Source of the DNA: Xanthomonas vesicatoria ATCC 35937
GTDB taxonomy: Bacteria; Pseudomonadota; Gammaproteobacteria; Xanthomonadales; Xanthomonadaceae
NCBI RefSeq assembly: GCF_001908725.1
Contig: NZ_CP018725.1
Span: forward strand, 4,278,001 to 4,342,000
Direction: 5' to 3'
DNA length: 64,000 nt
This document shows, one piece after another, positions 35,242 through 44,518 of this stretch. The stretch's first letter is position 1. Every line of letters begins with the position of its first letter. The position numbers and the translations under genes were made by a program. The notes beneath the pieces were generated by a model. That model had not been told where the DNA came from, did no database searches, and was given only the letters and a program-made list of their open reading frames with translations.

Positions 35242-35568
35242 ATGAAGACGCTGCTTGGAAGTGCGCTGGTTGCGATGGTGTTGTTGACCGGGTGCGCGCG
35301 CGATGTTGGCGAGCAGTACGTGGGCAAGTGGGTCAATGTGAAGTCGCAGAAGAATGTGCTGAGCATCGAGCACAACGGCGAGAGCTTCATCATTCGCGAC
35401 ACCACGCCGGAGCTGTTCGGCAGCGGCGTCAGGACCCGAAACTATCCGGCGCTGCTGACCAAGGGGGTGCTGCAGGTATCCAGTGGCACCGGCACGGTGA
35501 ACTATGCGATCGATGAGGCAACGGGTCGTCTGAGCACGGGCGATACCGAGTACACGCGGGTCAAGTAA
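35242..35568 (+). CDS. Small lipoprotein of unknown function
   Basis: A 108-residue protein. The 18-residue signal peptide ends in LLTGC, a clear lipobox with Cys18 as the lipid-attached residue. The mature part (about 90 residues) starts GEQYVGKWVN and looks like a small beta-rich domain, possibly of the kind seen in stress-response envelope lipoproteins; I cannot name the family. It lies alone between tRNA-Val and the convergent prpR. A GC-rich hairpin follows the stop. Confidence 0.75.
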   Translation: MKTLLGSALVAMVLLTGCARDVGEQYVGKWVNVKSQKNVLSIEHNGESFIIRDTTPELFGSGVRTRNYPALLTKGVLQVSSGTGTVNYAIDEATGRLSTGDTEYTRVK

Positions 35569-35689
35569 TCGCTGCATTGCCGCGTGCGCGCTGATCGTCG
35601 CGCGCCTAGCTGCGTGCAGTACTGCATCACCTGATGTATGGCACCGCTCGTGTCCTGCCTGGGCTGAAAGCCGGGCTAAGGTGCGGAGG

Positions 35690-37288
35690 TCAACGCTGTG
35701 GTGCCATCGCCTGTGCCTGCATCCAACGCCATAAGGTGGTGCGCGAAACGCCGAGCGCCTGGGCGGCGAGGGCGCGGTTGCCGTTGGCGCAATCCAGTGC
35801 CGTGCGCACCGCTGCTGCGGTGAGTTGCAGGCGAGATGCGGCAAGCTCGGTGTGGGCCTGTGGCGCAGCGTCGCTGGCGTATGCGTCGAACAATTCCGGC
35901 GCCCAGCGTTGGAGGTGTTCCAGGCTCAGGTCGTCCTGCGCTTGCGCCTTCCAGTGGATGCACAAGCGTTCGACCAGGTTGCGTAGCTCGCGAACATTGC
36001 CCGGCCAGGCATGTTGCTGCAGCCGCTGCAGGGCTGCAGATGACAACGGCGAGGCAATGCTGCCCAGTTGCTGAAAATAATGCGTCAGCAGCAGTGCGAT
36101 ATCGTCGGGGCGACGGCGCAGCGGCGGCAGCGCGATGCGCAATGCGGCCAAGCGGTAGAACAGGTCGCGACGAAAACGCCCTTGCTCGACCAGGGACTGA
36201 AGATCCTGCAGGCTGGCGGCGATCACGCGCACATCCACGGCAACTGGGACGGTGGCGCCGACGCGCAACACCTCACGCTCTTCCAGGACGCGCAGCAAAC
36301 GGGTCTGCAGGGGCATCGGCAGTTCGCCGATTTCGTCGAGGAACAGCGTGCCGTCCTGCGCGGCTTCGATCAGGCCGACATGGCCGCCGCGGCGTGCGCC
36401 GGTAAAGGCGCCGTCGCTGTAGCCGAACAATTCCGCCTCCAGCAGCGACTCGCTGATGGCGCCGCAATTGATCGCGACGAAGCGGCCACGCCGGCGGCTG
36501 CCGGCATGCAACTGACGTGCGACCAGCTCCTTGCCGGTACCGGTCTGGCCGCTGATCAACACCGTGCCCGCGTGCGGGGCATACAACTGCACCAGCTCTC
36601 GGACGTGCACCATTGCCGCGTCGTCGCCAAGCAGCGCTTCGCTGCGGCGTATCCGTCGTGTATTGCTGCGGGCAACTGGGCGTTCCTGGCTGGAGGCGGT
36701 GCCCAGGGCGATGGCGTTTTCCAGCGCACGCCGGACCGAATCTGCCGAATACAGCAACACGCCCGGCAGGCCGGCCTGCTCGGCGAAATCGATCGCCATG
36801 CCGGTGCCCACGATGACCTGCGTGCCGCCGGCGCGCAGGTCGGCAATGCAGTCGCGTGCGTCTTCGGCGGTGACGAAGCGGCGGTGTTCGATGTCCAGGT
36901 CGAAACTGCGCTGGAAGGCGTGGAACGAAGGGACATCGCTGGCATGGGTGACCACGCCGATGCGTGGCGCGATGCGGCGCGCACGCGCCAACGCTTCCAT
37001 CAGGTCGAAGCCGGTGGCCTGGATCGGCGCCAGCGGCAGCGCGAGCCGGCTGCGTAGGTAGGCGGCATTGGAGCCGCCAGCGACCAGGACGTCGCAGCGC
37101 TCGCGGCGCAGGCGCTGGCCGATGACTTCCACCGCGTCGGCAAAGCCGAGGTTGATCTGCTCGATGCGTGCGCGCTGATCGAATTCGGGGATGACATCGG
37201 CCAGCAGGCCGGTCAGCCGCGACACGCTGACGGTCCATATCACCGGTGGCGATGTGTCTGCCGGATCGGCAGGGGAGGGGCTACGCAT
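35690..37288 (-). CDS. prpR: Propionate catabolism regulator PrpR (sigma-54 activator)
   Basis: A 532-residue enhancer-binding protein. The N-terminal PrpR_N domain (about 15-200) senses 2-methylcitrate in the known family. The AAA+ domain has Walker A GQTGTGKE at 247-254, the sigma-54 contact loop GAFTGA at 293-298 and DEIGE at 318-322. The C-terminal Fis-type helix-turn-helix is [20 protein letters not shown]. It is divergent from prpB, whose promoter matches sigma-54 sequences. It should activate the cluster when propionyl-CoA is being degraded. Confidence 0.96.
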   Translation of the reverse strand: MRSPSPADPADTSPPVIWTVSVSRLTGLLADVIPEFDQRARIEQINLGFADAVEVIGQRLRRERCDVLVAGGSNAAYLRSRLALPLAPIQATGFDLMEALARARRIAPRIGVVTHASDVPSFHAFQRSFDLDIEHRRFVTAEDARDCIADLRAGGTQVIVGTGMAIDFAEQAGLPGVLLYSADSVRRALENAIALGTASSQERPVARSNTRRIRRSEALLGDDAAMVHVRELVQLYAPHAGTVLISGQTGTGKELVARQLHAGSRRRGRFVAINCGAISESLLEAELFGYSDGAFTGARRGGHVGLIEAAQDGTLFLDEIGELPMPLQTRLLRVLEEREVLRVGATVPVAVDVRVIAASLQDLQSLVEQGRFRRDLFYRLAALRIALPPLRRRPDDIALLLTHYFQQLGSIASPLSSAALQRLQQHAWPGNVRELRNLVERLCIHWKAQAQDDLSLEHLQRWAPELFDAYASDAAPQAHTELAASRLQLTAAAVRTALDCANGNRALAAQALGVSRTTLWRWMQAQAMAPQR

Positions 37289-37300
37289 CGAAGTTGCCGT

Positions 37301-37346
37301 GTTTCATGGGTGTTGCATGTTGCGCCACGCGTTTCATATTCGCAAC
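37301..37346 (+). promoter_or_regulatory. Candidate PrpR upstream activating site
   Basis: The dyad GTTGCG and CGCAAC (37319-37346, 16-base spacer) and two direct copies of GTTTCAT exactly 30 bases apart (37301 and 37331) lie 40-85 bases upstream of the sigma-54 promoter. This is where an enhancer-binding regulator such as PrpR would bind. No other inverted repeat stands out between prpR and prpB. Confidence 0.45.
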
Positions 37347-37385
37347 GATTCCCTGGCGGCGGCCATTGAAATCAAACGCTTGCGA

Positions 37386-37402
37386 TTGGCATAGGGTTTG
37401 CG
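37386..37402 (+). promoter_or_regulatory. Sigma-54 promoter of prpB
   Basis: TTGGCATAGGGTTTGCG matches the -24/-12 consensus, with the diagnostic GG and GC separated by exactly ten bases. The -12 element lies about 35 bases before the prpB start. It agrees with the divergent PrpR being a sigma-54 activator. Confidence 0.85.
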
Positions 37403-37434
37403 AATTATCAGACATCCCATCCCCAGGAATCGCC

Positions 37435-38331
37435 ATGACGTCCTCGCCCATTTCTTCCGCCGGTACCCGCTTCCGCGCGGCGCTGGCCGCCGAGTCGCCA
37501 CTACAGGTCATCGGCGCGATCAATGCCAACCACGCGCTGCTGGCCCAGCGTGCCGGGTATCAGGCTATCTATCTGTCGGGCGGCGGTGTGGCCGCAGGTT
37601 CGCTGGGGCTGCCGGATCTGGGCATCAATACGCTGGAAGACGTGCTGATCGATGTGCGCCGCATTACCGATGTCTGCGCGTTGCCGCTGCTGGTGGACGT
37701 GGACACCGGCTTCGGGCCGAGCGCGTTCAACATCGAGCGCACCATCAAATCGTTGATCAAGGCGGGCGCGGCCGGCTGTCATATCGAAGACCAGGTCGGC
37801 GCCAAGCGCTGCGGGCATCGGCCAGGCAAGGAGATCGTCAGCCAGGGCGAGATGGTGGACCGGGTCAAGGCGGCGGCCGATGCCAAGACCGATCCGGCGT
37901 TCTTCCTGATCGCGCGGACCGACGCCATCCAGATGGAAGGCGTGGACGCGGCGATCGAGCGCGCTATCGCCTGCGTGGAAGCGGGCGCCGACGGCATCTT
38001 TGCCGAGGCCGCCTACGATCTGGACACCTATAAGCGTTTTGTCGATGCGGTGGGCGTGCCGGTGCTGGCCAACATCACCGAGTTCGGCAAGACGCCGCTG
38101 TTTACGCGCGACCAGCTGGCCGCTGCCGGCGTGGCGATCCAGTTGTTTCCGCTGTCGGCATTTCGTGCGGCGAACAAGGCCGCCGAAGACGTCTACACCG
38201 CGATCCGTCGCGATGGTCACCAACAAGCGGTGCTGGAAACGATGCAGACGCGCGAAGAATTGTACGAACGCATCGGCTACCACGACTACGAACAACGCCT
38301 GGACGCACTGTTTGCGCGCAAAGGCGCATGA
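37435..38331 (+). CDS. prpB: 2-methylisocitrate lyase
   Basis: PrpB, 298 residues, splits 2-methylisocitrate into pyruvate and succinate, the last step of the methylcitrate cycle. The catalytic loop KRCGH is at 124-128 with Cys126. The substrate region is marked by [15 protein letters not shown], and metal binding by the VDVDTGFG segment. The start at 37435 fits the family and lies about 25 bases downstream of the expected transcription start. prpC follows after 72 bases. Confidence 0.97.
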   Translation: MTSSPISSAGTRFRAALAAESPLQVIGAINANHALLAQRAGYQAIYLSGGGVAAGSLGLPDLGINTLEDVLIDVRRITDVCALPLLVDVDTGFGPSAFNIERTIKSLIKAGAAGCHIEDQVGAKRCGHRPGKEIVSQGEMVDRVKAAADAKTDPAFFLIARTDAIQMEGVDAAIERAIACVEAGADGIFAEAAYDLDTYKRFVDAVGVPVLANITEFGKTPLFTRDQLAAAGVAIQLFPLSAFRAANKAAEDVYTAIRRDGHQQAVLETMQTREELYERIGYHDYEQRLDALFARKGA

Positions 38332-38403
38332 TCGCCGCTTGCTGGGTCCACCTGGTCGATCCTCAGTGACACCGCAACACGCCACAGCTTGGGAGCTCAT
38401 CGC

Positions 38404-39558
38404 ATGAACGACACCACCATTCCTGGTTTCAAGCCAAAAAAATCCGTTGCCCTGTCCGGCACTGCCGCAGGCAACACCGCCCTGTGCACCGTGGGGCGCA
38501 GCGGCAACGATCTGCACTACCGCGGTTACGACATTCTGGACCTGGCAACCACCAGCGAGTTTGAGGAAATTGCGTATCTGCTGGTGCACGGCAAGCTGCC
38601 CAACAGCGGCGAATTGCGCGGTTACAAGGCCAAGTTGCGCTCGCTGCGTGGCGTGCCGGCCGCAGTGAAAGCGGCGCTGGAGCAACTGCCGCCGTCGGCG
38701 CACCCGATGGATGTGATGCGTACCGGTGTCTCGGTGCTGGGTTGCCTGCAGCCGGAAAAGGACGACCACAATCATCCGGGCGCGCGCGATATCGCCGACA
38801 AGCTGATGGCCTCGTTGGGCTCGATGCTGCTGTACTGGTATCACTACAGCCACAACGGCAAGCGCATCGAGGTGGAGACCGACGACGACTCGATCGGTGG
38901 GCACTTCCTGCATCTGTTGCACGGGTTTGCGCCCAAGGACTCGTGGGTGCGTGCGATGCACACCAGTCTGATCCTGTATGCCGAACACGAGTTCAACGCC
39001 TCCACCTTTGCATGCCGTGTGATCGCCGGCACCGGCAGCGATATGCACAGCGCCATTGCCGGCGGTATCGGCGCGCTGCGTGGACCCAAGCACGGCGGCG
39101 CCAACGAAGTGGCGTTCGAAGTGCAGAAGCGTTACGACACGCCGGACGAGGCGGAAGCCGATATCAAGGCGCGCGTGGAGCGCAAGGAAGTGGTGATCGG
39201 ATTCGGCCACCCGGTGTACACGGTGTCCGACCCGCGCAACAAGGTCATCAAGGACGTGGCGCGCGAGTTGTCCGATGAGCAGGGCAGCCGCAAGATGTAC
39301 GACATCGCCGAGCGCCTGGAAAGCGTGATGTGGGACATCAAGAAGATGTTCCCCAACCTGGATTGGTTCAGTGCGGTGAGCTATCACATGATGGGCGTGC
39401 CGACGGCGATGTTCACGCCGCTCTTCGTGCTGGCACGCACGGCCGGTTGGAGCGCGCATATCATCGAACAGCGTGTGGACGGCAAGATCATTCGGCCTTC
39501 GGCCAACTACACCGGGCCGGAAGATCAGGTGTTTGTACCGTTGGATCAGCGCGCCTGA
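38404..39558 (+). CDS. prpC: 2-methylcitrate synthase
   Basis: PrpC, 384 residues, joins propionyl-CoA and oxaloacetate. The citrate-synthase active-site motifs include [16 protein letters not shown] and the C-terminal [14 protein letters not shown]. The shorter length and the prp context distinguish it from the housekeeping citrate synthase. A REP-like hairpin lies in the 145-base gap before acnD. Confidence 0.97.
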   Translation: MNDTTIPGFKPKKSVALSGTAAGNTALCTVGRSGNDLHYRGYDILDLATTSEFEEIAYLLVHGKLPNSGELRGYKAKLRSLRGVPAAVKAALEQLPPSAHPMDVMRTGVSVLGCLQPEKDDHNHPGARDIADKLMASLGSMLLYWYHYSHNGKRIEVETDDDSIGGHFLHLLHGFAPKDSWVRAMHTSLILYAEHEFNASTFACRVIAGTGSDMHSAIAGGIGALRGPKHGGANEVAFEVQKRYDTPDEAEADIKARVERKEVVIGFGHPVYTVSDPRNKVIKDVARELSDEQGSRKMYDIAERLESVMWDIKKMFPNLDWFSAVSYHMMGVPTAMFTPLFVLARTAGWSAHIIEQRVDGKIIRPSANYTGPEDQVFVPLDQRA

Positions 39559-39600
39559 GTGCGTGTGGGAGGCACTCGCCCTCGTCCTCCGTTTGCGCAT

Positions 39601-39622
39601 CTTCTCCCGCTTGCGGGAGAAG
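39601..39622. repeat. REP-like palindrome between prpC and acnD
   Basis: CTTCTCCCGC and GCGGGAGAAG are perfect 10-base arms around TT. Palindromes of this sequence are frequent in Xanthomonas intergenic DNA. Its position inside the operon could affect the relative stability of the prpBC and acnD-prpF parts of the message. Confidence 0.8.
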
Positions 39623-39703
39623 GGCACAGCGGTGGCAGCGGCGCCGCGGTAGAAGTACCGCAACCGCAAAAACAACTTCGTCCGTCTTGTGATATCGCCA
39701 GCC

Positions 39704-42298
39704 ATGAATAGCCAGTACCGCAAGCCCTTGCCGGGCACCTCGTTGGAGTATTTCGATGCGCGCGCCGCCGTGGATGCGTTGCAGCCCGGTGCCTATGCAA
39801 CGCTGCCGTACACCGCGCGCGTACATGCCGAAAACCTGGTGCGGCGCGCCGAGCCTCAACTGCTGCAGGCCTACCTGCGCCAGCTGATCGAGCGCAGGCG
39901 CGACCTAGATTTCCCGTGGTTTCCTGCGCGGGTGGTGTGTCACGACATCCTGGGGCAGACCGCACTGGTGGATCTGGCCGGCCTGCGTGATGCCATCGCC
40001 GAACAGGGCGGCGACCCGGCGCAGGTCAATCCGGTGGTGCCGGTGCAGCTGATCGTCGATCACTCGCTGGCCGTGGAATACGCCGGCTTCGACAAGCAGG
40101 CCTTTGCCAAGAACCGCAGCGTGGAAGACCGGCGCAATGCCGACCGCTTTCATTTCATCGAATGGACCAAGCGTGCATTCGAGAACATGGAGGTGATTCC
40201 GCCGGGCAACGGGATCATGCACCAGATCAATCTGGAGAAGATGTCGCCGGTGATCTACACACTGGACGGCGTGGCGTTTCCCGACACCTGCGTGGGCACC
40301 GATAGCCACACCCCTCACGTGGATGCGTTGGGTGTAATCGCCGTGGGCGTGGGTGGGCTGGAAGCGGAGAACGTGATGCTGGGTCGCGCGTCGTGGATGC
40401 GGCTGCCCGACATCATCGGCGTGGAGTTGTCAGGCCGGCCGGCGCCGGGCATCACTGCCACGGATATCGTGCTGGCGTTGACCGAATTCCTGCGCCAGCA
40501 GCGCGTGGTCGGCACGTATCTGGAGTTCTACGGCGACGGCGCGAGTGCGCTGACCATTGGCGACCGCGCCACCATCTCCAATATGACACCGGAATTCGGT
40601 GCGACGGCGGCGATGTTCTACATCGACCAGCAGACCATCGACTATCTGCGGCTGACCGGCCGCGAAGACGCGCAGGTTGCGCTGGTGGAAACCTATGCAC
40701 GCCATACCGGTTTGTGGGTCGACGATCTGGTGACAGCGCAGTACGAGCGCGTGCTGCAGTTCGATTTGTCGAGCGTGGTGCGCAACATGGCCGGCCCATC
40801 CAATCCGCACAAGCGCGTGGCGACCACCGAGCTGTCAAACCGTGGCATCGCCGCTGCGTGGGAAGACGTGCCGGGACAAATGCCCGATGGCGCGGTGATC
40901 ATCGCGGCAATCACCTCCTGCACTAACACCTCCAATCCACGCAATGTCATAGCAGCCGGCCTGCTGGCACGCAACGCTAACGCGCGCGGCTTGCTGCGCA
41001 AGCCCTGGGTGAAAAGTTCGCTGGCGCCCGGCTCCAAGGCGGTGCAGCTGTATCTGGAAGAGGCCGGCTTGCTGAGCGAGCTGGAACAGCTGGGCTTCGG
41101 CATCGTGGCGTTCGCCTGCACCACCTGCAATGGCATGAGCGGCGCGCTCGACCCGGTGATCCAGCAGGAAATCATCGACCGCGACCTGTATGCGACGGCG
41201 GTATTGTCGGGCAACCGCAATTTCGATGGACGTATCCATCCGTATGCCAAACAGGCGTTTCTGGCATCGCCGCCGCTGGTGATCGCCTATGCCATCGCAG
41301 GGACGGTGCGCTTCGATATCGAAAAAGATGCGCTTGGCTTCGATGCGGATGGCACGCCGATCACGCTCAAGGACTTGTGGCCAAGCGATGCGGAAATCGA
41401 TGCGGTGGTGGCGCGCAGCGTCAAGCCGGAACATTTCCGCAGCGTCTACGACCCGATGTTCAAGCGCAGCGTCGGGCAGGGCGCGCGCGTCAGCCCGCTG
41501 TACGACTGGCGCCCGCAAAGTACCTATATTCGCCGCCCGCCGTATTGGGAGGGCGCACTGGCCGGTGCACGCACATTGCATGGCATGCGCGCGCTGGCGG
41601 TGCTGGGCGACAACATCACCACCGACCACCTGTCGCCCTCCAACGCCATCATGGCCAGCAGCGCAGCCGGCGAATATCTGGCGCAGATGGGCGTGCCAGA
41701 GGAAGACTTCAATTCCTACGCGACGCATCGTGGCGATCACCTCACCGCGCAGCGCGCCACGTTCGCCAACCCGAAGCTGGTCAATGAAATGGCGGTGATC
41801 GATGGGCAGGTCACCGCCGGCTCGCTGGCACGGCTGGAGCCGGACGGGCAGGTCGTGCGCATGTGGGAAGCGATCGAAACCTACATGACCCGCAAGCAGC
41901 CGTTGATCATCATTGCCGGCGCCGATTACGGGCAGGGCTCGTCGCGCGACTGGGCGGCAAAGGGCGTGCGGCTGGCGGGCGTGGAAGCGATCGTGGCCGA
42001 AGGCTTCGAACGGATTCACCGCACCAACCTGATCGGCATGGGCGTGTTGCCGCTGGAGTTCAAACCGGGTATCGATCGCAAGACCCTGGGCATCGACGGT
42101 AGCGAGACCTTCGATGTCATGGGTGAGCGCACGCCAGGTGCGACCCTGACGCTCTCGATCCATCGGCGCAACGGCGCACAGGTGCAGGTGCCGGTGACCT
42201 GTCGTCTGGATACGGCGGAAGAAGCGTCGATCTACGAGGCGGGCGGTGTGCTGCAGCGGTTTGCGCAGGACTTTCTGGAAGCGAGCAAGGTGGCGTAG
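39704..42298 (+). CDS. acnD: 2-methylcitrate dehydratase, Fe/S-dependent
   Basis: AcnD, 864 residues, is an aconitase-fold enzyme that dehydrates 2-methylcitrate to the trans form of 2-methylaconitate. The cluster-binding cysteines are in SCTNTSNP and CTTCNGMSG, and the C-terminal swivel domain carries YGQGSSRDWAAKG. AcnD works only with PrpF, which is encoded two genes later, and the pair replaces PrpD, which is absent here. I start it at ATG 39704; a GTG at 39689 is possible. Confidence 0.97.
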   Translation: MNSQYRKPLPGTSLEYFDARAAVDALQPGAYATLPYTARVHAENLVRRAEPQLLQAYLRQLIERRRDLDFPWFPARVVCHDILGQTALVDLAGLRDAIAEQGGDPAQVNPVVPVQLIVDHSLAVEYAGFDKQAFAKNRSVEDRRNADRFHFIEWTKRAFENMEVIPPGNGIMHQINLEKMSPVIYTLDGVAFPDTCVGTDSHTPHVDALGVIAVGVGGLEAENVMLGRASWMRLPDIIGVELSGRPAPGITATDIVLALTEFLRQQRVVGTYLEFYGDGASALTIGDRATISNMTPEFGATAAMFYIDQQTIDYLRLTGREDAQVALVETYARHTGLWVDDLVTAQYERVLQFDLSSVVRNMAGPSNPHKRVATTELSNRGIAAAWEDVPGQMPDGAVIIAAITSCTNTSNPRNVIAAGLLARNANARGLLRKPWVKSSLAPGSKAVQLYLEEAGLLSELEQLGFGIVAFACTTCNGMSGALDPVIQQEIIDRDLYATAVLSGNRNFDGRIHPYAKQAFLASPPLVIAYAIAGTVRFDIEKDALGFDADGTPITLKDLWPSDAEIDAVVARSVKPEHFRSVYDPMFKRSVGQGARVSPLYDWRPQSTYIRRPPYWEGALAGARTLHGMRALAVLGDNITTDHLSPSNAIMASSAAGEYLAQMGVPEEDFNSYATHRGDHLTAQRATFANPKLVNEMAVIDGQVTAGSLARLEPDGQVVRMWEAIETYMTRKQPLIIIAGADYGQGSSRDWAAKGVRLAGVEAIVAEGFERIHRTNLIGMGVLPLEFKPGIDRKTLGIDGSETFDVMGERTPGATLTLSIHRRNGAQVQVPVTCRLDTAEEASIYEAGGVLQRFAQDFLEASKVA

Positions 42299-42306
42299 GC
42301 ATCGGT

Positions 42307-42870
42307 ATGTGTTCCACACCACGACTGATCTTCATGTTGAAACCGCCGCCGGAGGTGCGTGATCTGATGTCCGGTGCGGTCGCTGCCCATGGTTTTGATA
42401 CGGCGCTTGGGGAAAGGCTATTTGATGTGTGCAATTGGCATCAATCGCTGAGTGACAGATATGAGGGAATGGACGCGCGTGCGGCAATGCTGCGCGCTGG
42501 AGGCCGCGTCGATGCGGCCGCGGTGACGTTGCGCTTGAATCGCATCACCACCTCCGGCTCAGGTCCACTGCATTGCGCGTTTCGAGCATATGGTGTGCCG
42601 TTGGAATTCACCGCCCTGCTGCAAGCGGTTGCCACGGCATTACAGGCAGAACAGCTAGCGCCTGGAGGTAGACATACCCCGCATATCACGATCAGCTACA
42701 AGGCGCCCGCAAAGCTGGACGCGAGGATTCCGGTGATCGTCTGGCACAGCGAGACCTTGCTGCTTGTCGAAGCTGGCGGAGTGCCGTATCGCTACACCAC
42801 CATCGCGCAATGGCCACTGCGTCCTGCTGCCGGCTTGGGTGAGCAGGGTCAAGGCTTATTGCCGTTTTGA
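42307..42870 (+). CDS. 2H phosphoesterase / 2'-5' RNA ligase-like protein
   Basis: A 187-residue protein with the two histidine motifs of the 2H phosphoesterase superfamily: HQSL with His45 and HITI with His126, in the expected order and spacing. Relatives act on 2'-5'-linked RNA or cyclic phosphates. It starts only eight bases after acnD and lies before prpF, so it is probably co-transcribed with the methylcitrate genes although no metabolic link is known. A motif such as HxT is relaxed to HxS at the first site. Confidence 0.72.
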   Translation: MCSTPRLIFMLKPPPEVRDLMSGAVAAHGFDTALGERLFDVCNWHQSLSDRYEGMDARAAMLRAGGRVDAAAVTLRLNRITTSGSGPLHCAFRAYGVPLEFTALLQAVATALQAEQLAPGGRHTPHITISYKAPAKLDARIPVIVWHSETLLLVEAGGVPYRYTTIAQWPLRPAAGLGEQGQGLLPF

Positions 42871-42984
42871 ACCGCGAAAGACAGACCGGATGCCAGCACG
42901 CTCTCGGCTGCGCTAGCCATACAAGACGATACTGGCTCGCATGAGTTGAGTGTCTCGCTACTTCGTTGCTTTCAAGGAACCTCC

Positions 42985-44172
42985 ATGTCATTTGTTCCCC
43001 AACTCCGCATCCCTGCCACCTACATGCGCGGCGGCACTAGCAAGGGCGTGTTCTTCCGTCTGCAGGATTTGCCCGCAGCGGCGCAGCAGGCCGGTGCTGC
43101 ACGCGATGCGCTGTTGCTGCGGGTGATCGGCAGTCCCGATCCGTATGCCAAGCAGATCGATGGCATGGGCGGGGCGACTTCAAGCACCAGCAAGAGCGTG
43201 ATCGTCTCCGCCAGCACGCGGCCGGGGCATGATGTGGACTATCTGTTCGGGCAGGTGTCCATCGACAGCGCGTTTGTGGATTGGAGCGGCAACTGCGGCA
43301 ATCTGTCGGCGGCGGTGGGGCCGTTCGCCATCGCCAATGGCCTGGTCGATGGCACGCGCGTGCCGCGCGATGGCATCGCGACAGTGCGGATCTGGCAGGC
43401 CAATATCGGCAAGACCATCGTGGCGCACGTGCCGATGACCGACGGCCAGGTGCAGGAAACCGGCGACTTCGAGCTGGATGGGGTGACTTTTTCCGCCGCC
43501 GAAGTGCAGCTGGAATTTATCGACCCGGCCGATGCAGCCGAAGGCGAGGGCGGTGCGATGTTTCCCACCGGCAAGCTGGTCGACCAGCTGGAGATTCCCG
43601 GCCTGGGCACGATCGCCGCCACGCTGATCAATGCCGGCATCCCGACCATCTTCGTCAACGCGCAGGACCTGGGCTACACCGGCACCGAGTTGCAGGATGC
43701 GATCAACGGCGATGCGCGTGCGCTGAGCATGTTCGAAACATTGCGTGCGCATGGCGCGGTGCGGATGGGGTTGATTGCCAGCGTCGAAGAGGCCATCACG
43801 CGTCAGCACACCCCCAAGGTCGCTTTCGTTGCGCCGCCGGCCGACTACACCGCGTCCAGCGGCAGGCCGGTGCATGCGGCCGAGATCGATCTGCTGGTGC
43901 GGGCAATGTCGATGGGCAAGTTGCATCACGCGATGATGGGCACCGCCGCCGTCGCCATCGGCACTGCAGCGGCGGTACCCGGCACCCTGGTCAATCTGGC
44001 CGCCGGTGGCGCCGCGCGGACGGCGGTGCGCTTCGGCCATCCGTCTGGCACCTTGCGCGTCGGTGCGGAGGCGACGCTGGTCGACGGCCAGTGGAAGGTG
44101 ACCAAGGCGCTGATGAGCCGCAGTGCGCGGGTGCTGATGGAAGGCTGGGTGCGGGTGCCCGCGCCGGAGTGA
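42985..44172 (+). CDS. prpF: 2-methylaconitate cis-trans isomerase
   Basis: PrpF, 395 residues, converts the trans-2-methylaconitate made by AcnD to the cis form used next in the cycle. It has the duplicated DapF-like fold, with MRGGTSKG at the N-terminus, Lys70 in STSKSV and Cys104 in SGNCGNLSAA at the positions of the known active-site residues. It is the last gene of the prp cluster. No clear terminator follows. Confidence 0.96.
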   Translation: MSFVPQLRIPATYMRGGTSKGVFFRLQDLPAAAQQAGAARDALLLRVIGSPDPYAKQIDGMGGATSSTSKSVIVSASTRPGHDVDYLFGQVSIDSAFVDWSGNCGNLSAAVGPFAIANGLVDGTRVPRDGIATVRIWQANIGKTIVAHVPMTDGQVQETGDFELDGVTFSAAEVQLEFIDPADAAEGEGGAMFPTGKLVDQLEIPGLGTIAATLINAGIPTIFVNAQDLGYTGTELQDAINGDARALSMFETLRAHGAVRMGLIASVEEAITRQHTPKVAFVAPPADYTASSGRPVHAAEIDLLVRAMSMGKLHHAMMGTAAVAIGTAAAVPGTLVNLAAGGAARTAVRFGHPSGTLRVGAEATLVDGQWKVTKALMSRSARVLMEGWVRVPAPE

Positions 44173-44518
44173 ATGAGCGGCGGCCGCGCGTTGCCGATCC
44201 GGGCGCTCGCTTGCCGCAGGGGCTCGTATCCCACGTTCGCCCAGGCTCCCTGCGGAGCGAATCCAGTGCCCGCGTGTAGGCCCCCTGGCGACCGCATTCC
44301 CGACCGACGTTGTCGGCGCCAGAAGCCTCATATCGGGAGACTGACTCAGCTCTGGCGCACAAATTCCACGGATGTGTTGCATTAATTCGAACACCATTTC
44401 GAATTATGGAAACTTTTTCGCACGCGCCCTGCCATATTTGTGTAAATCGTGTTAATTCTGTTGCACCGCGGCATGCAGGCCAGGCAGCCGCCCCGCCACC
44501 AGAATTCGGAGTCTTCCC
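44173..44518. other. Regulatory intergenic stretch before the first TonB receptor
   Basis: No gene is seen. Unlike the flanking DNA, the 3' half is AT-rich, and it contains a perfect palindrome and the related sequences GTGTTGCATTAATTC and GTGTTAATTCTGTTGC, which look like operator and promoter material for the receptor gene. Confidence 0.5.
44383..44406. promoter_or_regulatory. Perfect palindrome, candidate operator of the TonB receptor gene
   Basis: TAATTCGAA and TTCGAATTA form 9-base perfect arms around a 6-base spacer, 113 bases before the receptor start, in AT-rich DNA. This is the form of a dimeric repressor site. No regulator gene lies beside it. Confidence 0.55.
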
